DNA from: Crotophaga sulcirostris
Lineage: Eukaryota > Chordata > Aves > Cuculiformes > Crotophagidae
Assembly: GCA_013397455.1 (NCBI GenBank)
Contig: VYZB01000218.1
Coordinates: 66,195-130,194, forward strand
Length of the DNA: 64,000 nucleotides
Direction: 5' to 3'
Shown here: in pieces, positions 48,330 through 60,236 of the stretch
Layout: each line of letters starts with the position of its first letter
Numbering within the stretch: position 1 is the first letter of the stretch
The notes under the pieces: model-generated
Seen by the model: the letters and a program-made list of their open reading frames with translations, nothing else
What the model was told of the DNA's origin: nothing
The model's database searches: none
Made by a program: the position numbers and the translations under genes

Positions 48330-48612
48330 GTTCCCCCTGGAAACGAGAGGCGCCTTGGGGATGCGAGGCAGAAGCAGGCGTGAGTCAGTGTGTGTCAGCA
48401 CGGCAGCGGCTGCCCTGCCTGCCGGGTGCGTGGGTGCGTGGGTGCGCGGGGCAGCCACTGAGCTCGCTGCTGCAGGGGAGCAGCTGTGGCTGTGCAGGGA
48501 TGGAGCGGGCTGGGAAGAGCTGAGACAATGGTGTGCACAGGTGGGGACCTGCACACACATGTTCACCTGCACGGGGACCTGCATTGCAGCTAGCTCTGGT
48601 GTTCACCTGCGT
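48330..48612. promoter_or_regulatory. CpG-rich patch with E-boxes: possible promoter or enhancer
   Basis: This is the densest run of CG dinucleotides I noticed in the window (for example 48340-48475), at about the length of a small CpG island. Three CAGGTG-type E-boxes lie within 72 bases: 48538-48543, 48564-48569 and 48604-48609 (the last two as CACCTG). GGGGACCTGCA and GTTCACCTGC are each present twice at 48544-48610. CAGGTG is the site favoured by ZEB, SNAI and E2A proteins. Overlapping open frames of 91-99 codons on both strands have no recognised product. A non-coding first exon or enhancer is possible, and I see no TATA box. Confidence 0.35.
48424..48451 (+). repeat. GGGTGCGT triplication forming a G-quadruplex motif
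   Basis: Three eight-base units (two identical, the third ending in C) are followed by GGGG. The G-runs at 48424-48426, 48432-48434, 48440-48442 and 48448-48451 are separated by three five-base loops, which meets the usual G3+N1-7 rule for an intramolecular quadruplex on the plus strand. It lies inside the CpG patch, a common location for promoter quadruplexes. Confidence 0.85.
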
Positions 48613-51600
48613 AAGCTCGCAGCCTAGGCTGAAGTCAAGGATGTTGCACTGATGTAAATCGACCTGGAGATAAGAATCACTTCGTGTGGCCTCATATGAA
48701 GTCCCACTGGGGATGCTGTTACTGTGGTTTTGAGGTTTGTGCTTGTCAGTGCTTCAGGTAGGGCACAGAGAAATGCAAGGAACCTGTACTGGCACATATC
48801 ATTTCAGTATCTTCCTTCAGCTGACAGACCCTTCAAAAAAAGGCAGGCAGGAGCTGGCACTGCTTCCAAGAAATGCTATTCTGAGGAGCTGGAGGAGACT
48901 GCCGTCATTTGACAAGGCTACAGCACCCCTGGCATCTTTCCCAAGCAGAAAGCAACAAGGAAGGCTGGAACTGGATCACTCAAAACCTGTGTCACTGCAA
49001 TCTCCTCTGCTATCTTCCACCATGAGACAGAAGAGCAGTACTCTACCCGGAAAAAAAAATACCACTTTCCAGAGCCTGATTGTTGAGCATTCCCTGAACT
49101 GCTGGTGTAAGGGACGTTAGAGTGAGCCCGTGTGAAGCGTTACGTACCTCAGCTAACAGAACAGCACTTACCCATCCGATTTTCCTAGCCTTGATCCCAG
49201 AGCCCTCAGACCTGAGTGAAGTGTCATTTAGACTCACTACCAGACAAACCCAGTATTACTCATAGAAGCATGAAATGTTCACTTCTTGTTCAGGTGGAGG
49301 GCAACCATGCTCATTAAGAGAACCACTGTGCAGTAGAGGTATGTAGTAGGCCTGCTGGGTTTTTTTAACCTCTACAGCATAAAGCCCTCAAGTAAGACCT
49401 GGAGTTTGCTTTGGGCTTTTACCTCTAAATTTCACCTACAGCATTGTCACAGTTTAGCCCCAACCTGGCTAATTTCAGCAGCTGGGTTCCAGGTTTCGCT
49501 CCCCCAATCCCCCATTTCCTGCAGTCCTCGTTGAGCAATCTGGAGCTCACAACAAGCATCCTTCATGGGATAGTGAAAACATGCATACGCTGCACTGTGT
49601 CTTTTTTTTTTAAACGTTTAAATCTTTAAAACAAATCCAGAAACTCTTCCTCAGCTGCCCCCTAGCTTAGAGGCTGTTAAATTTCACAGGTATTTGTAAC
49701 TATGAAATTCTCCAAGTGCTTCAAGTCATAGTTCCCTCTCTATCCAGAAGTATCCCAGTCCTGATCAGACTGAGTAACAGGGGACCTACCTGATCTCTAA
49801 GGCAAACCCAAAGGGTTCCTCCTGTTTCCTCCCCTGAGAAAGCCAGGCCAGGCTGCTTTGCCTTGGACAGGCCTAATGCTCACCAGCAGAAACATCAAAT
49901 GCTTCATTCATTTAAAACACTTATGCAGCAGCTACAGCTTGCTTTTGTAATACTGTAACTTAATGTACTCTCCCTGTGCTCAGAGCCATCTTCTACCTGC
50001 TTTTGCCACTCATTTCCCTTTCTCCTCACCCTGGCAGGTTTTATGGGATTTCTGTTTTTATCTTTAATTTCTTTATTCTTGGTGAAAGTTCGGCTGCATC
50101 TATCTCAAGTACCTGTGCACTTGCAAGGCAGGTCCAGCCTTTCATTAAAGACTGCCAGAGGACTGTAATGGATGTGTATGACCTGATGCACATAAGCTGC
50201 AGACTCACTCTCCTCAGGACCTGAAACACCCATAGCAGCCTTTTCTCATATCAAATTTGCTTCTTAGCCTGAGGGAATTCCCACTCAATTTTTCCAGACT
50301 CTGGGTTTTTAAGGATGGGACTTCACTCCTGCTGAGAAAGCAATATCACTACAGAAACTGAAAAGTAGAGTATGTGGCCACAGAAAAAAAGTGGAAGAAC
50401 TGAAATTAGTCTACCTTATACACAAATAGATTAACCTTTAGTTATTTAAAATATGTGGGGGAGGGACAGCATCATATTCTAATTTCCTTAATGTTTGAAG
50501 TGAAAGCAGCAGCTTCTTGGGCAACTCATGTAGTCTAGGTTTTTTGACTCACTGTACATCTCTCCTGTAGCTAGCACACAGATAACTCCTGTCACAGGAC
50601 ATGGGTGACTGTGCTAGCATGGCAGGCGACCACTGCTAAACATGTCACCAAGGCACAGAGGCACTCCTACCATGTGAAAGGATGTGCCATCATCATGATG
50701 GAGGATACTTGCATATCGGTCCTGGGATGGGTTCTATCACATTCAGTTCCTGGACCAAGGCTTATCCATGTTCTGCTCTGTGATCCCTTTTGAGAAAACT
50801 CTGGCAAAAAGGGCATCTGCCACCACAAGAGGCCAAAGGGGGATCTTGGTAGATCAAGTCTGACCCAAGGTGAGATGGTTGTAAATTACATTTTAAAAAA
50901 TAGTTCACCGCCGGATGTAGTAGTTTAGATGGTTGATAAAGGTGGCTTTGAAGTTAAGTTTTTGGTTTCAGCTTACACCTAGTGTGATACAAGAGAGAGC
51001 TACTGTGGAAAGCAGCTATCCTGCTCCTCCCTTGTCCCTCCTGCCACTTCTCGTGTGGGCTCCAACAGTCGCAGCGTGAGTCAGTTCAGCTGTCTGAGCT
51101 GGCAAAACACAGCCATGAAAAACAAGGGGTGGGGGGAAAGAATAGAATACTTTCATTAGTTCAACCGCTACTTCCTCTCATCCTCTAGCCAAACAATTGC
51201 CAGGTCCAGTTCAAGGCAGTGGGAAAAACCAAGAAGCAGGACCATTTGGAAAGGTTTCTTCTCAGCTGAGGTGCAAGGCAAACTCACATCCTCAGAGGCC
51301 CAAGAAAGAAAATGCAGCAGCTGAGGCTCGTGTACACTGGTCTTTCTGCCAACGCTGCTGTGGGAAAGTCCTCTTTGCCAGCGGGGCAAGCACATTTTAA
51401 ATGCCCACAGCTGTTTGCTCAGTGATCTTATGTATGCGCTTCCTTTCAAGAGGTCTTGGTTCAGCTGATATCTCAGGGCACTCATGTCACTGTAGCAGGA
51501 GATGTTTCTCAATAGGCTGAGAGTGGATTTTCGGAGAGACGGGGTGGCTGACATACGCTTCCATGTACCTTATCAATACATGATGCTCTACAGAGAGGAG

Positions 51601-52260
51601 TGATCAGCTTGGGGCTTTTTAAACAGACACGAAGGTATGTGCCTGGCACATCACTTACAAGATCTAGGGGCCAAACCTATGAGAGCATCACAAAAGCTGG
51701 AGGAGTAGGCAGGGCTGGAGTCCCTGTCTCCTCACAAGTGCTGCACAGAGGTGCAGGAGACATAGACCCAAATCCTAAGCTGCAGCATAAGTGGAGATGA
51801 CAGAAAAATAGTGCATTCAGAAGTAAATCTGGGGCAAAACAGAGACTCTATGTACACACTTTGTCTGGGATAGTTTGCCTTCTGGGATGTCCCTGCTAAA
51901 TCCAGCCAAATGCAGAGATACCAAAGAAAGCAGATGCACACTGTCAGAGTACCCATTTTTCCTGGTTGCACTATTCTGCTCTCTGCAGACAGGTCCAGAG
52001 TTTTTTCCAAATGCCAGTTCAGTATTTGGAATTTATTTTGTAACACACCAGAATTTTCTTTGCTAAGAGGGGATTCAGCTCTGTAGCGCATATGAATTGG
52101 TTTCCTAACACTGGTAGGTGCATTTTGTGCATGTGTGCTTTATTTATATATAATTCAGACTTAACTGCGCCTGACATGAGCCCTGACACAAAGAGATTTC
52201 CCAAATGCTAAGGGTAATCCAAAGTCACTAATCATTTTGGCAAATCCTGGCTATAATGAT
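48613..52260. other. Non-coding, no gene identified
   Basis: The longest frames are 48737-49120 plus (127 codons) and 51168-51554 minus (128 codons), neither recognised. A T9 run followed by TTTAAACG lies near 49603-49617. CCATCA and TGATGG form a six-base stem near 50688-50702. No transposon or RNA gene was identified. Confidence 0.5.
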
Positions 52261-52300
52261 GCCTGATTTAAAGCCCATTAAAGTCAATGGAAAGAATTCC
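52261..52300. repeat. Ancient amniote repeat scrap
   Basis: GCCTGATTTAAAGCCCATTA then AAGTCAATGGAAAGA strongly recalls the segment with AAAGCCCATTGAAGTCAATGG found in old CR1/L3-like 3' regions across turtles, crocodilians and birds. Family and orientation are not resolved. The recall is from memory, not an alignment. Confidence 0.4.
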
Positions 52301-55300
52301 CTCTGACATCGGTGTCCTTCAGTCATTCCCATAAAACTCCCACTCATGTCTGTACAAGTTACACAGGCTCAAGGATCATGGGACAGGGTGCAGATGGATG
52401 CCAGACTACTCCTGTAAAAAGTTGCGGAATAACTGCTTTTGCTTATAAATCACAAGCCCATCAGACTATCTGGGTTTGTATGCCTCTGCATTCACCTTTA
52501 TTCTCAAGGATGGAGACCTGATGTTTGCACAGCTTCCCCTCTCCCCTCCTTCCCATACACAATGCTCTGCATATCTTCATAAAGCCATGTAAAAACAGGT
52601 AATGAAAGCTTCCAGCTGCACAAGATTGCCTGGCTTCTGAGGAAAACTACAGGAAGGCAGGAACAAAATCACAAGAGCCTGAGGAAACTCTTCTTCTCCA
52701 GCCCTGCCCTATCCTCACATGTCCTAAATGCTGAAACAGAATGTGGTTTAAAGTGAAATTTTCTCTTTGGCAGGAAACCGCACTTTGTCTCTACACCCAA
52801 GCAGAAACAAGTCCTCTGCCTGGTAGTGTTCCCCTAGGCAAGTGTCTCCTTCCTTGCCCCCAGAGAATTGCTTCCACGCTTCTGCAAGATCTAATTCCAC
52901 CAAGATGAATCTTCAGTAGAGGAAAAAACTCTTAAATAAGAAAATATTGCCAAAGCCTGCTTTTAAATTCTTGCAAGAGCATTATGCCGATTAACATGTC
53001 TTTTGACACGATCATTCATATTGCACCAGCACATTCAAGCTTTACTCATCTTCTCCGAGTTCTGTTTTCCAGTGGTGCTACTCTACCAGCACCATTGAAC
53101 CCTTCTGTTATTTTCCTCAGATGGTACTTTTTCATTAATATAATTACCAGGAAGCTGGGTCCCAAGAGAAAAATGGAAAAATATAGCCCAGATAATCACA
53201 CAGAGTGAGTGAACCTGTCCCACGTGTCACCCACTCTGCTCCATACATCAGAATCAGCAAGGGAATATATGCATCAGTCAGTTCATACGCAGTGCTACAC
53301 ACTTTCCTTCTTGGGCTTCCAGACTTCAGTTCAAAGATAGCAAAATATCAGACCTCCCTGCCTAAAACTGACAGAGTTTATCCTTCATAGTTTAAGATGC
53401 TCTGAAGTAAGCACCTAACCCTTTTATTCTAACTGCAAATAACCTCTCTGAGCGACTGTGATGCAATCTAGGAAGGAACTCTCCATAATTGGCATCAAGC
53501 TTGCTTCATTCCAGAAACCTTAAATCACATTGACTAATCCCAGGCATACTTTTCATCTGAACATTAACTCTCTTCTTTCATTAAAGGAAATAGCATCATC
53601 CTTGCTGGTTCCCGTGCTTGAAAAGAGAAAGGGAGAGACAGCTGGAAATTTCAGCTTTTTGTCTGATTCATTCCTTCACCTAACTTCTCATCTTCCTAAA
53701 CAAACATCATTCATTCTAGATGTGAAAAGCAATGCATGTGTTTCTGCTATATGGAAATTGTATTCATTGCATTACCATAAGTCTCAGATATGAAAATGGG
53801 CAAGGTAACCGGCCAATAATCGCCTGTCTATAAACTGCTAAAGAGAATGGATAGTAAAAAAATAATAAAAACATAGCTCTGGCTTTACTGTTTATCACCA
53901 TTGTTAAGCCATTGTCCAGCAAGCTATCTGTTTATATTTAGACAGACAGATACATCTGTTTTTTACTGCAAATTATTCTGAAGAAGGGAAAAAAACTGCC
54001 AGAAAGAAAGAAAGATAAATGATTGTTCACTTCTGATATCTAGTAAATAAACAAAGACAGGAATAAATCCTTTCTCTCTCATTTTCTTCTTTCTAGACAC
54101 AAAACTTCAAAGAATCACCCAATTTGCAGAGATATGTCTGTTTTTAAAAGCAAGTGAGAGCCTGTAATCAAGAATATGCAAGTTGATTAGTCAGGTTGCT
54201 ACTAGGCTTGAGGAATGAATTAACTCTGCTACCAAATATGGGCAGACTTTTTTCCCCAGTCTGATTTAACTGGTAAGAAATGTTACATTAAATACACCCT
54301 TGCTATTTCAAGGCAAGCTTGAAATGCATAATGTGCCCTAAGCCTGGTCACAAGAGCAAAGAAAGAACTTGCCCACAATATATTAGCACATATTAAACAT
54401 CTCAAAAGTTTTTTTGTGATACTGAATTCTCCTGGGCAGCCACCTATGCAGATCTGCTACAAAAAGTGACCCTCATTTTTTCAGGAGGAACTGATGATAC
54501 TGAACATGCAACCATAAGACCTAGGCAGCTCTTTCCCTCATCCAGTTCCTGATGTTGACACAAGTAGAACGCCGCTGTAACGTACCTTACAATTCTGGGT
54601 GTTTTTCTATTAGCGATCTAACCCTCCACTCCACTCCTCTGGTCTCAAGTCATTTGTCCCTCAGCAGTGGAGCCTACCTGCCAGACACATGGTTGCATCT
54701 GATGTTTTCAGAGAAGTCACTGCTGTGAACCTTTCCCCTTTCCCCTTCCCCCAACCCTGTATCCCTCTCCTGATTCCCAGAGCATTTGAAAAAATCACCT
54801 CCATTTCCCACAACCTCCATTTGTTTTCAGCCAGCAAATAATGAACAGGAAACTAATGAGCAATAGCCGTTTATTGTTTCAGCTACCTCAGTGCTTTATT
54901 ACTTGGCTTCCCAAACAGGGAGTCTGCTTTTCTTCAGTCCTCATTTGTTTTCCAAAATGGTTCTTACAATTCTTCCTCCTATGCTCTAGTACCCCCTCTC
55001 CTTCTACATCTGGGGCTGCAGCCCTGCACCAGAACCTCTCCTGCCAACCCATTCGGAAAAACACATCCTGTTAACTTGGGCCCTGGTCTCACTGCTGCCT
55101 CTGCCAATGTTTCCTATCAGTTCTGCATGTCCCATGTTGCTCTGTGTTCCCCTTTTGCTTTGGCATTAGATCTTGCCCAGTGAGAGCGCCTGCCTGCTAA
55201 TAGCAATTTACTCTCTGTTGTTTGCAATTCAATAAATACTGGCTGGCTGTATTCCTGCTGTTCCTCTTAGCATGCTGTCTGCAGGCACATGGGCTGCAAA

Positions 55301-58300
55301 CATGCACGAGCAGAGGAGGGCTGCAGCCAGCTCTTTCCTGCAATTGTGGAGGAGCTCTGCCAGACCACAGCAGCGGGAGGTGCAGGGACAGGTTTTTGGG
55401 TTCCAGGCCAAGGATGCTGAGTCTGCAAACTACCCTCCTTTCCAGGAAGAGAGCACGAGTGACATCGAAATGCCTCAGCATCGCCAAGTGTTGCTGTGGA
55501 CAGCCGTGCTGTCCCTGGAGGCAAACCTCTGTGCTTCCACGCACTGGTAAGCACTGGGTCAGCAGCCAGCAGTGAAGGATGGGGTGCGGGGACAGGATAA
55601 CATATGACAGGAAAACAAGGTTAAAAACAAAAGGAAGAGGAAGTGTTGGAGCAAAATGCCTGATTTTCATAAGAATTTAACTGTTTAGTCCCTCTAATGC
55701 TTTATTGAAGTTTCAAAACAGTGATGTACACTTTATCGGTGGGCAATGGCATGGCCGGAGCTGACATCTATATTTAACAGTGTGTAACTTTGCATAGCAT
55801 GACAGGTCTTGTTCCACACAGTGGAGGAATAGTGCCTGCTCCAAAGAGGCTGTGTGAAGGCTATAAGAGAGAGGGAAGGGAAAAACACATATACACAAGG
55901 GCAGGTTACTGACAAAGCACAGTTTCCTCATTAAAAATCTCAGTGCCAGACTTCCCCAATAGTGCTTCATTGAACAACTTCAACCCGTGCTTCAAACAGC
56001 TGAAAGGATTGTAGCCTTATGCATGGCAGTGTGCTCTGTCACAGTGTCAGCAGTGAGGTGAAATAATCTCAAGTTCTCCATAAACTATGGTAGCTGTGGT
56101 CACCATAAAGCTGTTCTACCCAGCAAACCAGCCAGGCTGGGAGAAGCAGAGAAGCAGTAGAACAGGCTGTATCTTTCCGCTCTCTAGCGATGACAAGTGA
56201 TCCTTCCCAGCTGAACCCACCAGGAAGCCTGTGCAGTAACATGTGGCTATGTGGGACTTATTTTAACAAGACAGATGGAGCCTTCAATTCTCATATATGT
56301 TTTAATATCTCATCATTGTTTGTATGAGAAACTAAGTGATTTTTTCAATTGGGGTCCTTTAATTTCAGGGGCAGACACTGCCAGAAGCAATAATACTTGA
56401 TAAGTTGTGGGCAATAACGTGATCTTGGAATGGGGACAGTTCACTCACTCTTGAATTTTACTTAGGTCAGATTTAACTGTCTTCAACTAATACTTTTTTA
56501 TTTTTTAGGGCAGGGGTTATTCTGCTGTAGGAAACAGGTTTCTTAATAGTGAAGGCAATTAACCAGTGGAACAAATGAAAAAGGGGAATGGTGAATTCTC
56601 CCTCTGGTCTTCAAACTACAGCAGATATATTCTGGTCAAAAGTGCTCTGAGGCTCAAAGCAGAAGAAACAGGGAACATTACAGTGGCTTGTTATACAGGG
56701 AAAGTCAGAGAAGATTCAACTCCTATGACATTCTCCTCTGTAGCTCCTCCTTGTACTTGCTCTCTACATATTATATATCTCTTTATCTTGGTGTAGGTAT
56801 CCATCTCAGAGTTGCAGGATGGCAGAAGCCAAGTGATGAAGCTGTGCAGCCCCATCACAAGTGACCAGGAATTGTCACAGTGCCGGGGCAATGAGGAAGG
56901 GGCTTCAGCATCTTTTTAGCTCCCCAGTACATCTATTCCTCTAATACAACTGCTACAGCTATATTACCTGAGATCTTCACAGTGTGCAATAGATGCATTT
57001 CTTTGGTCATTCTGGGAGCAGGAAACTACTGTAAGAGAGTCATGAAGCAAGAGACAGACACAAGCTCACTCATTCCAGTCTTCATGCTCCTCAAATACAG
57101 GACATCCACCAGCCCCAAAATCATGTCTGACTGAAGCACAAGCAAAGGAGCATGCTGTGAAGCAGAGTCTATTAGTGCAGACATAGCAGTGCACTAACAT
57201 AACTGCATGGTTTCTAGCCCAGCGCTGGCTCCCAGCTGGTCATCTCAGGAACTGAGGCAGTTACCCCATGTCATGTCCTGCCTAGAGCAGCACAGAATCT
57301 TATATGAGGCCCATTAATCAAATCCAGCTTTATTTCAAAGCTGTGTATGCTGCGCTCCTTTTCCTATGGGAAAAAAGACTGCAGCTTTGCAGGTAGCTGG
57401 TAGGCATTCCCCAAAACTGCTCATAGCTCTCTGCATCTCTTGTTCTGTAGACATCCCAGCTCCCTAGGAACTGAAAAAACAAACCTGTTCCCCCCCGTGG
57501 CAGTACAGAGGCTTCTGTCTCTGCAGCAACACCTGTATACACCAACAACAGCATAATGCATGCCACAGCAACCCACTGATAAAATAAGTGGAATGGCAAA
57601 GACAAATTCCTCATGAAAAGCTGATGAAGATGTATCCTAGTGTCCTAGGAGACAGAATGAGATTGGAAAACAAGTCCAGTTTTCAGGACCTGGGATCAGA
57701 GTTCTTAAAAACACTTGTTAGCCCATACAATCAATGAAGGGTAGAGGCACCATGTGGTTTGCTCAAGGTTATCTTGGACCTCTTTGTCCAGGTATGGGCA
57801 ATAACTTCACCCAAGGCAAAGTGATTGTGAACTATTCCAGTCCCAGCCTTTGCCCAGGAAAGGCACTTGGTGCCTCATTAAGAGGAAGTCTCTAACAATC
57901 CTCAGCTCCTCAGTCTAGTGCAGATGATTCCAACTGTCTGCCAAGGCACTCATCCTTCCTCATCCTCCAGAAACAGCAGGGCCTGCTCTTCATACCAGGA
58001 CAGGGGGAACGGAGCAGGGAAGCCCTTGCCTGGGGAGGCAAGAATACAAGAGATGTATTCAGTGGAAAAGGAATATCAAATTCAACTTGAAATATTGGTG
58101 GTTTGTTTTTTTTTTCCTGTGAGCAGCATTCATTTGCCACAGCAATATTGCAACCCAGTAAAATCACTTGAACAGTCTGGCCTGAGTTCTTCAAGGATTC
58201 TTCTGGTGTAGTGTGAAAATTAAAAATATAGTATATAGCCAGGGATGGATTTAAGAGATAACACTGCAGATTAAATAAGGCTCCAGAGTGTCAGACCTCG

Positions 58301-59228
58301 CAGACAGAAAGAATGTATTGGAAAAACAAATGATGGTAATGAACACCATTCTACAAACTGCTGTGAAAGAGATGGAACCCATCATAATCCCTGAACACTA
58401 GGGAAAATAAATGGTTTGTATTTATATTTGATTAAGCAACTTAGTTAAAATTTTAAAATAAGAAAACACAACTTATTTAAGTAATAATCATCTGGTCAAA
58501 CTTCAAAAAGGGAAAGGGAGAAAAGATAACAACAGCATTTGCAGGCAGTCCTGAGCCTGTCCTGCTCAGCACAGCCTATGACAATGGTTATGACAGCATG
58601 AGATTAAGTTAACACACTCTTCAAGGTGTTGGTGTGTATCGCTATGGACTGAACATCTCACTCACCTGTCTACCCGGCTGTAGCCAGCTAAGCATGTGAG
58701 CAGTGCACACATGAGCACCCTTAGGTGGCCTGGGAGAGGCTCAGGTGCCTGTATGCATGCTTTGGCTGTGTCAGATGCTGATATGAAGGCAACTAACCAA
58801 GCCACAGCTCTCTACTACCCACAGCAGGAGCTTGTACACCAGGCTCACAGCACTGACACTGTGAATGCAGATGTCTGAACCTAGTGCTAAGGCTGCCAGG
58901 TAGAAGAAAAATCTGGAGCTATTCATGCGTATAACATGTTCTAGATATGTTCATGTGAATAAAAATTGCCTGTTCAATTGAATAAAGCAGCAGTGGGAGC
59001 TCCACTGTAACTACTATAGGGTTGTACCCACATGCATAGGAGGAAGATCCTGTTTAACAAGTGTATTAGGCTTAGTAACACCTTTGTGGGGCTCAGGTGG
59101 TAATAAACGAACAGGAAGAAAATCTGAGCTAAATTAGAAAAGAATTAAGAGTGATTTCTTTCATGTGCACTCTACCTGTAGCTGCTGAAGGCCCAAATTC
59201 TTTCTCACTTATCTTTGCTGAGGCCTAC
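52301..59228. other. Non-coding, no gene identified
   Basis: A cluster of overlapping frames on both strands at 55197-55670 (up to 157 codons minus and 117 plus) lies in a slightly GC-richer patch and has no recognisable domain. A short GAAA run lies at about 54003-54015. The remainder shows no repeat family, tandem array or RNA gene. Confidence 0.5.
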
Positions 59229-59275
59229 CTTTACTCAGATTAATCCCACTGAAATGGAAGGAGATTCTTACTAAT
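59229..59275. repeat. Ancient amniote repeat scrap
   Basis: CTTTACTCAGATTAATCCCA followed by CTGAAATGGAAGGAG recalls the TTACTC...GTAATCCCATTGAAGTCAATGG segment of old CR1/L3-like 3' regions. It is degraded and short, so the family is uncertain. Confidence 0.35.
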
Positions 59276-60120
59276 ATGATTGTTGGGCATCAGGAAATCA
59301 AGAGGCAGAATTGTCTCAGTCAAAATGTTACTTTTGCCCAGGGAATGGGTTTTCTTTCTGGATTTGTAGTTTTTCTGATCACAGGATCAAAACTTAATTA
59401 TATCTCTAAAATCTATCTGGTTTTAGGACCAGATTAAACAGTTATGTACCTGAATTAAGGACTGCAACCACTTATCATAGTGAAATATAAATAGATTCAA
59501 CACATGAAGATAAAACCTAACAAATAACTCCAAAACAAAGAAAATTCCTTCATACCAACTATTTGTTTTTTGAGGCAAGAACATTACTTTTCTTGAGTTA
59601 CTGTAGAAACACTGGGGCACCAATCAGCCAAGACATGCATTCAATACTTCAAGCAAATTTTGTGTAACCTCCCTGAACAGTTTTGCAACTGTCCCTTCTC
59701 ACATAGCTTCCTTTTCAACTCTTCCCCAGTCCTTGTTCCCTCCTAGCCTCTTCAGTGTGGTGAGAGAGTGTGCATGATTAACTTCACTTCATCAAGGTCA
59801 CATTGCCATGGGGAACAACCTTGAGGTAAAGAGAGGAGACTGAGGTTACCAGACAGAAGAAGGGGTGGGCAGACTACCTCAAAGTGCACTTACTTCTCAG
59901 GGTTAATGCTTCCTGCAAAAACTGTGTGAAATTAAATCGTTTCCTCTTCTCTATTCCTTCCCCAGCCCCCTAGCCATGACCTTGACAAATAATATTGTGT
60001 TAGTCTCAGCTTGCATCTTTTCTGAATTTTCCATTTAGTCTATGTCATGCATGGTGCTTAAACTCCCATCCTAAGACTGTATTAGGAACCACTTATGAGA
60101 ATTGATCCAGCAAAAAACTA
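59276..60120. other. Non-coding, nothing identified
   Basis: Ordinary AT-leaning sequence. One 66-codon minus-strand frame (59423-59623) has no recognisable content. No repeat is seen until the purine array. Confidence 0.5.
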
Positions 60121-60127
60121 TGCAGGA

Positions 60128-60236
60128 AGAGGAAGAGAAAAGAGAAAAGAAGAGAAGAGAAGAGAAGAGAAGAGAAGAGAAGAGAAGAGAAGAGAAGAGA
60201 AGAGAAGAGAAGAGAAGAGAAGAGGAAGAGGAAACA
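60128..60236 (+). repeat. (AGAGA)n pentanucleotide array, purine-only
   Basis: Pure five-base units run from 60151 to 60220 (14 units) with a partial unit to 60224, flanked by imperfect purine units from about 60128 and to about 60234. One strand is all purine and the other all pyrimidine. Five is not a multiple of three and neither strand of the unit creates stops, so frames on both strands (60071-60366) are open. Their K/R/E and S/L/F strings are not proteins. It should be length-polymorphic. Confidence 0.95.

Noticed and set aside
48042..48523. Tryptophan/phenylalanine/glycine-rich frames suggesting a membrane protein
   Set aside because: These are direct translations of the T/G minisatellite in three frames. 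The repeat unit has no stop triplet.
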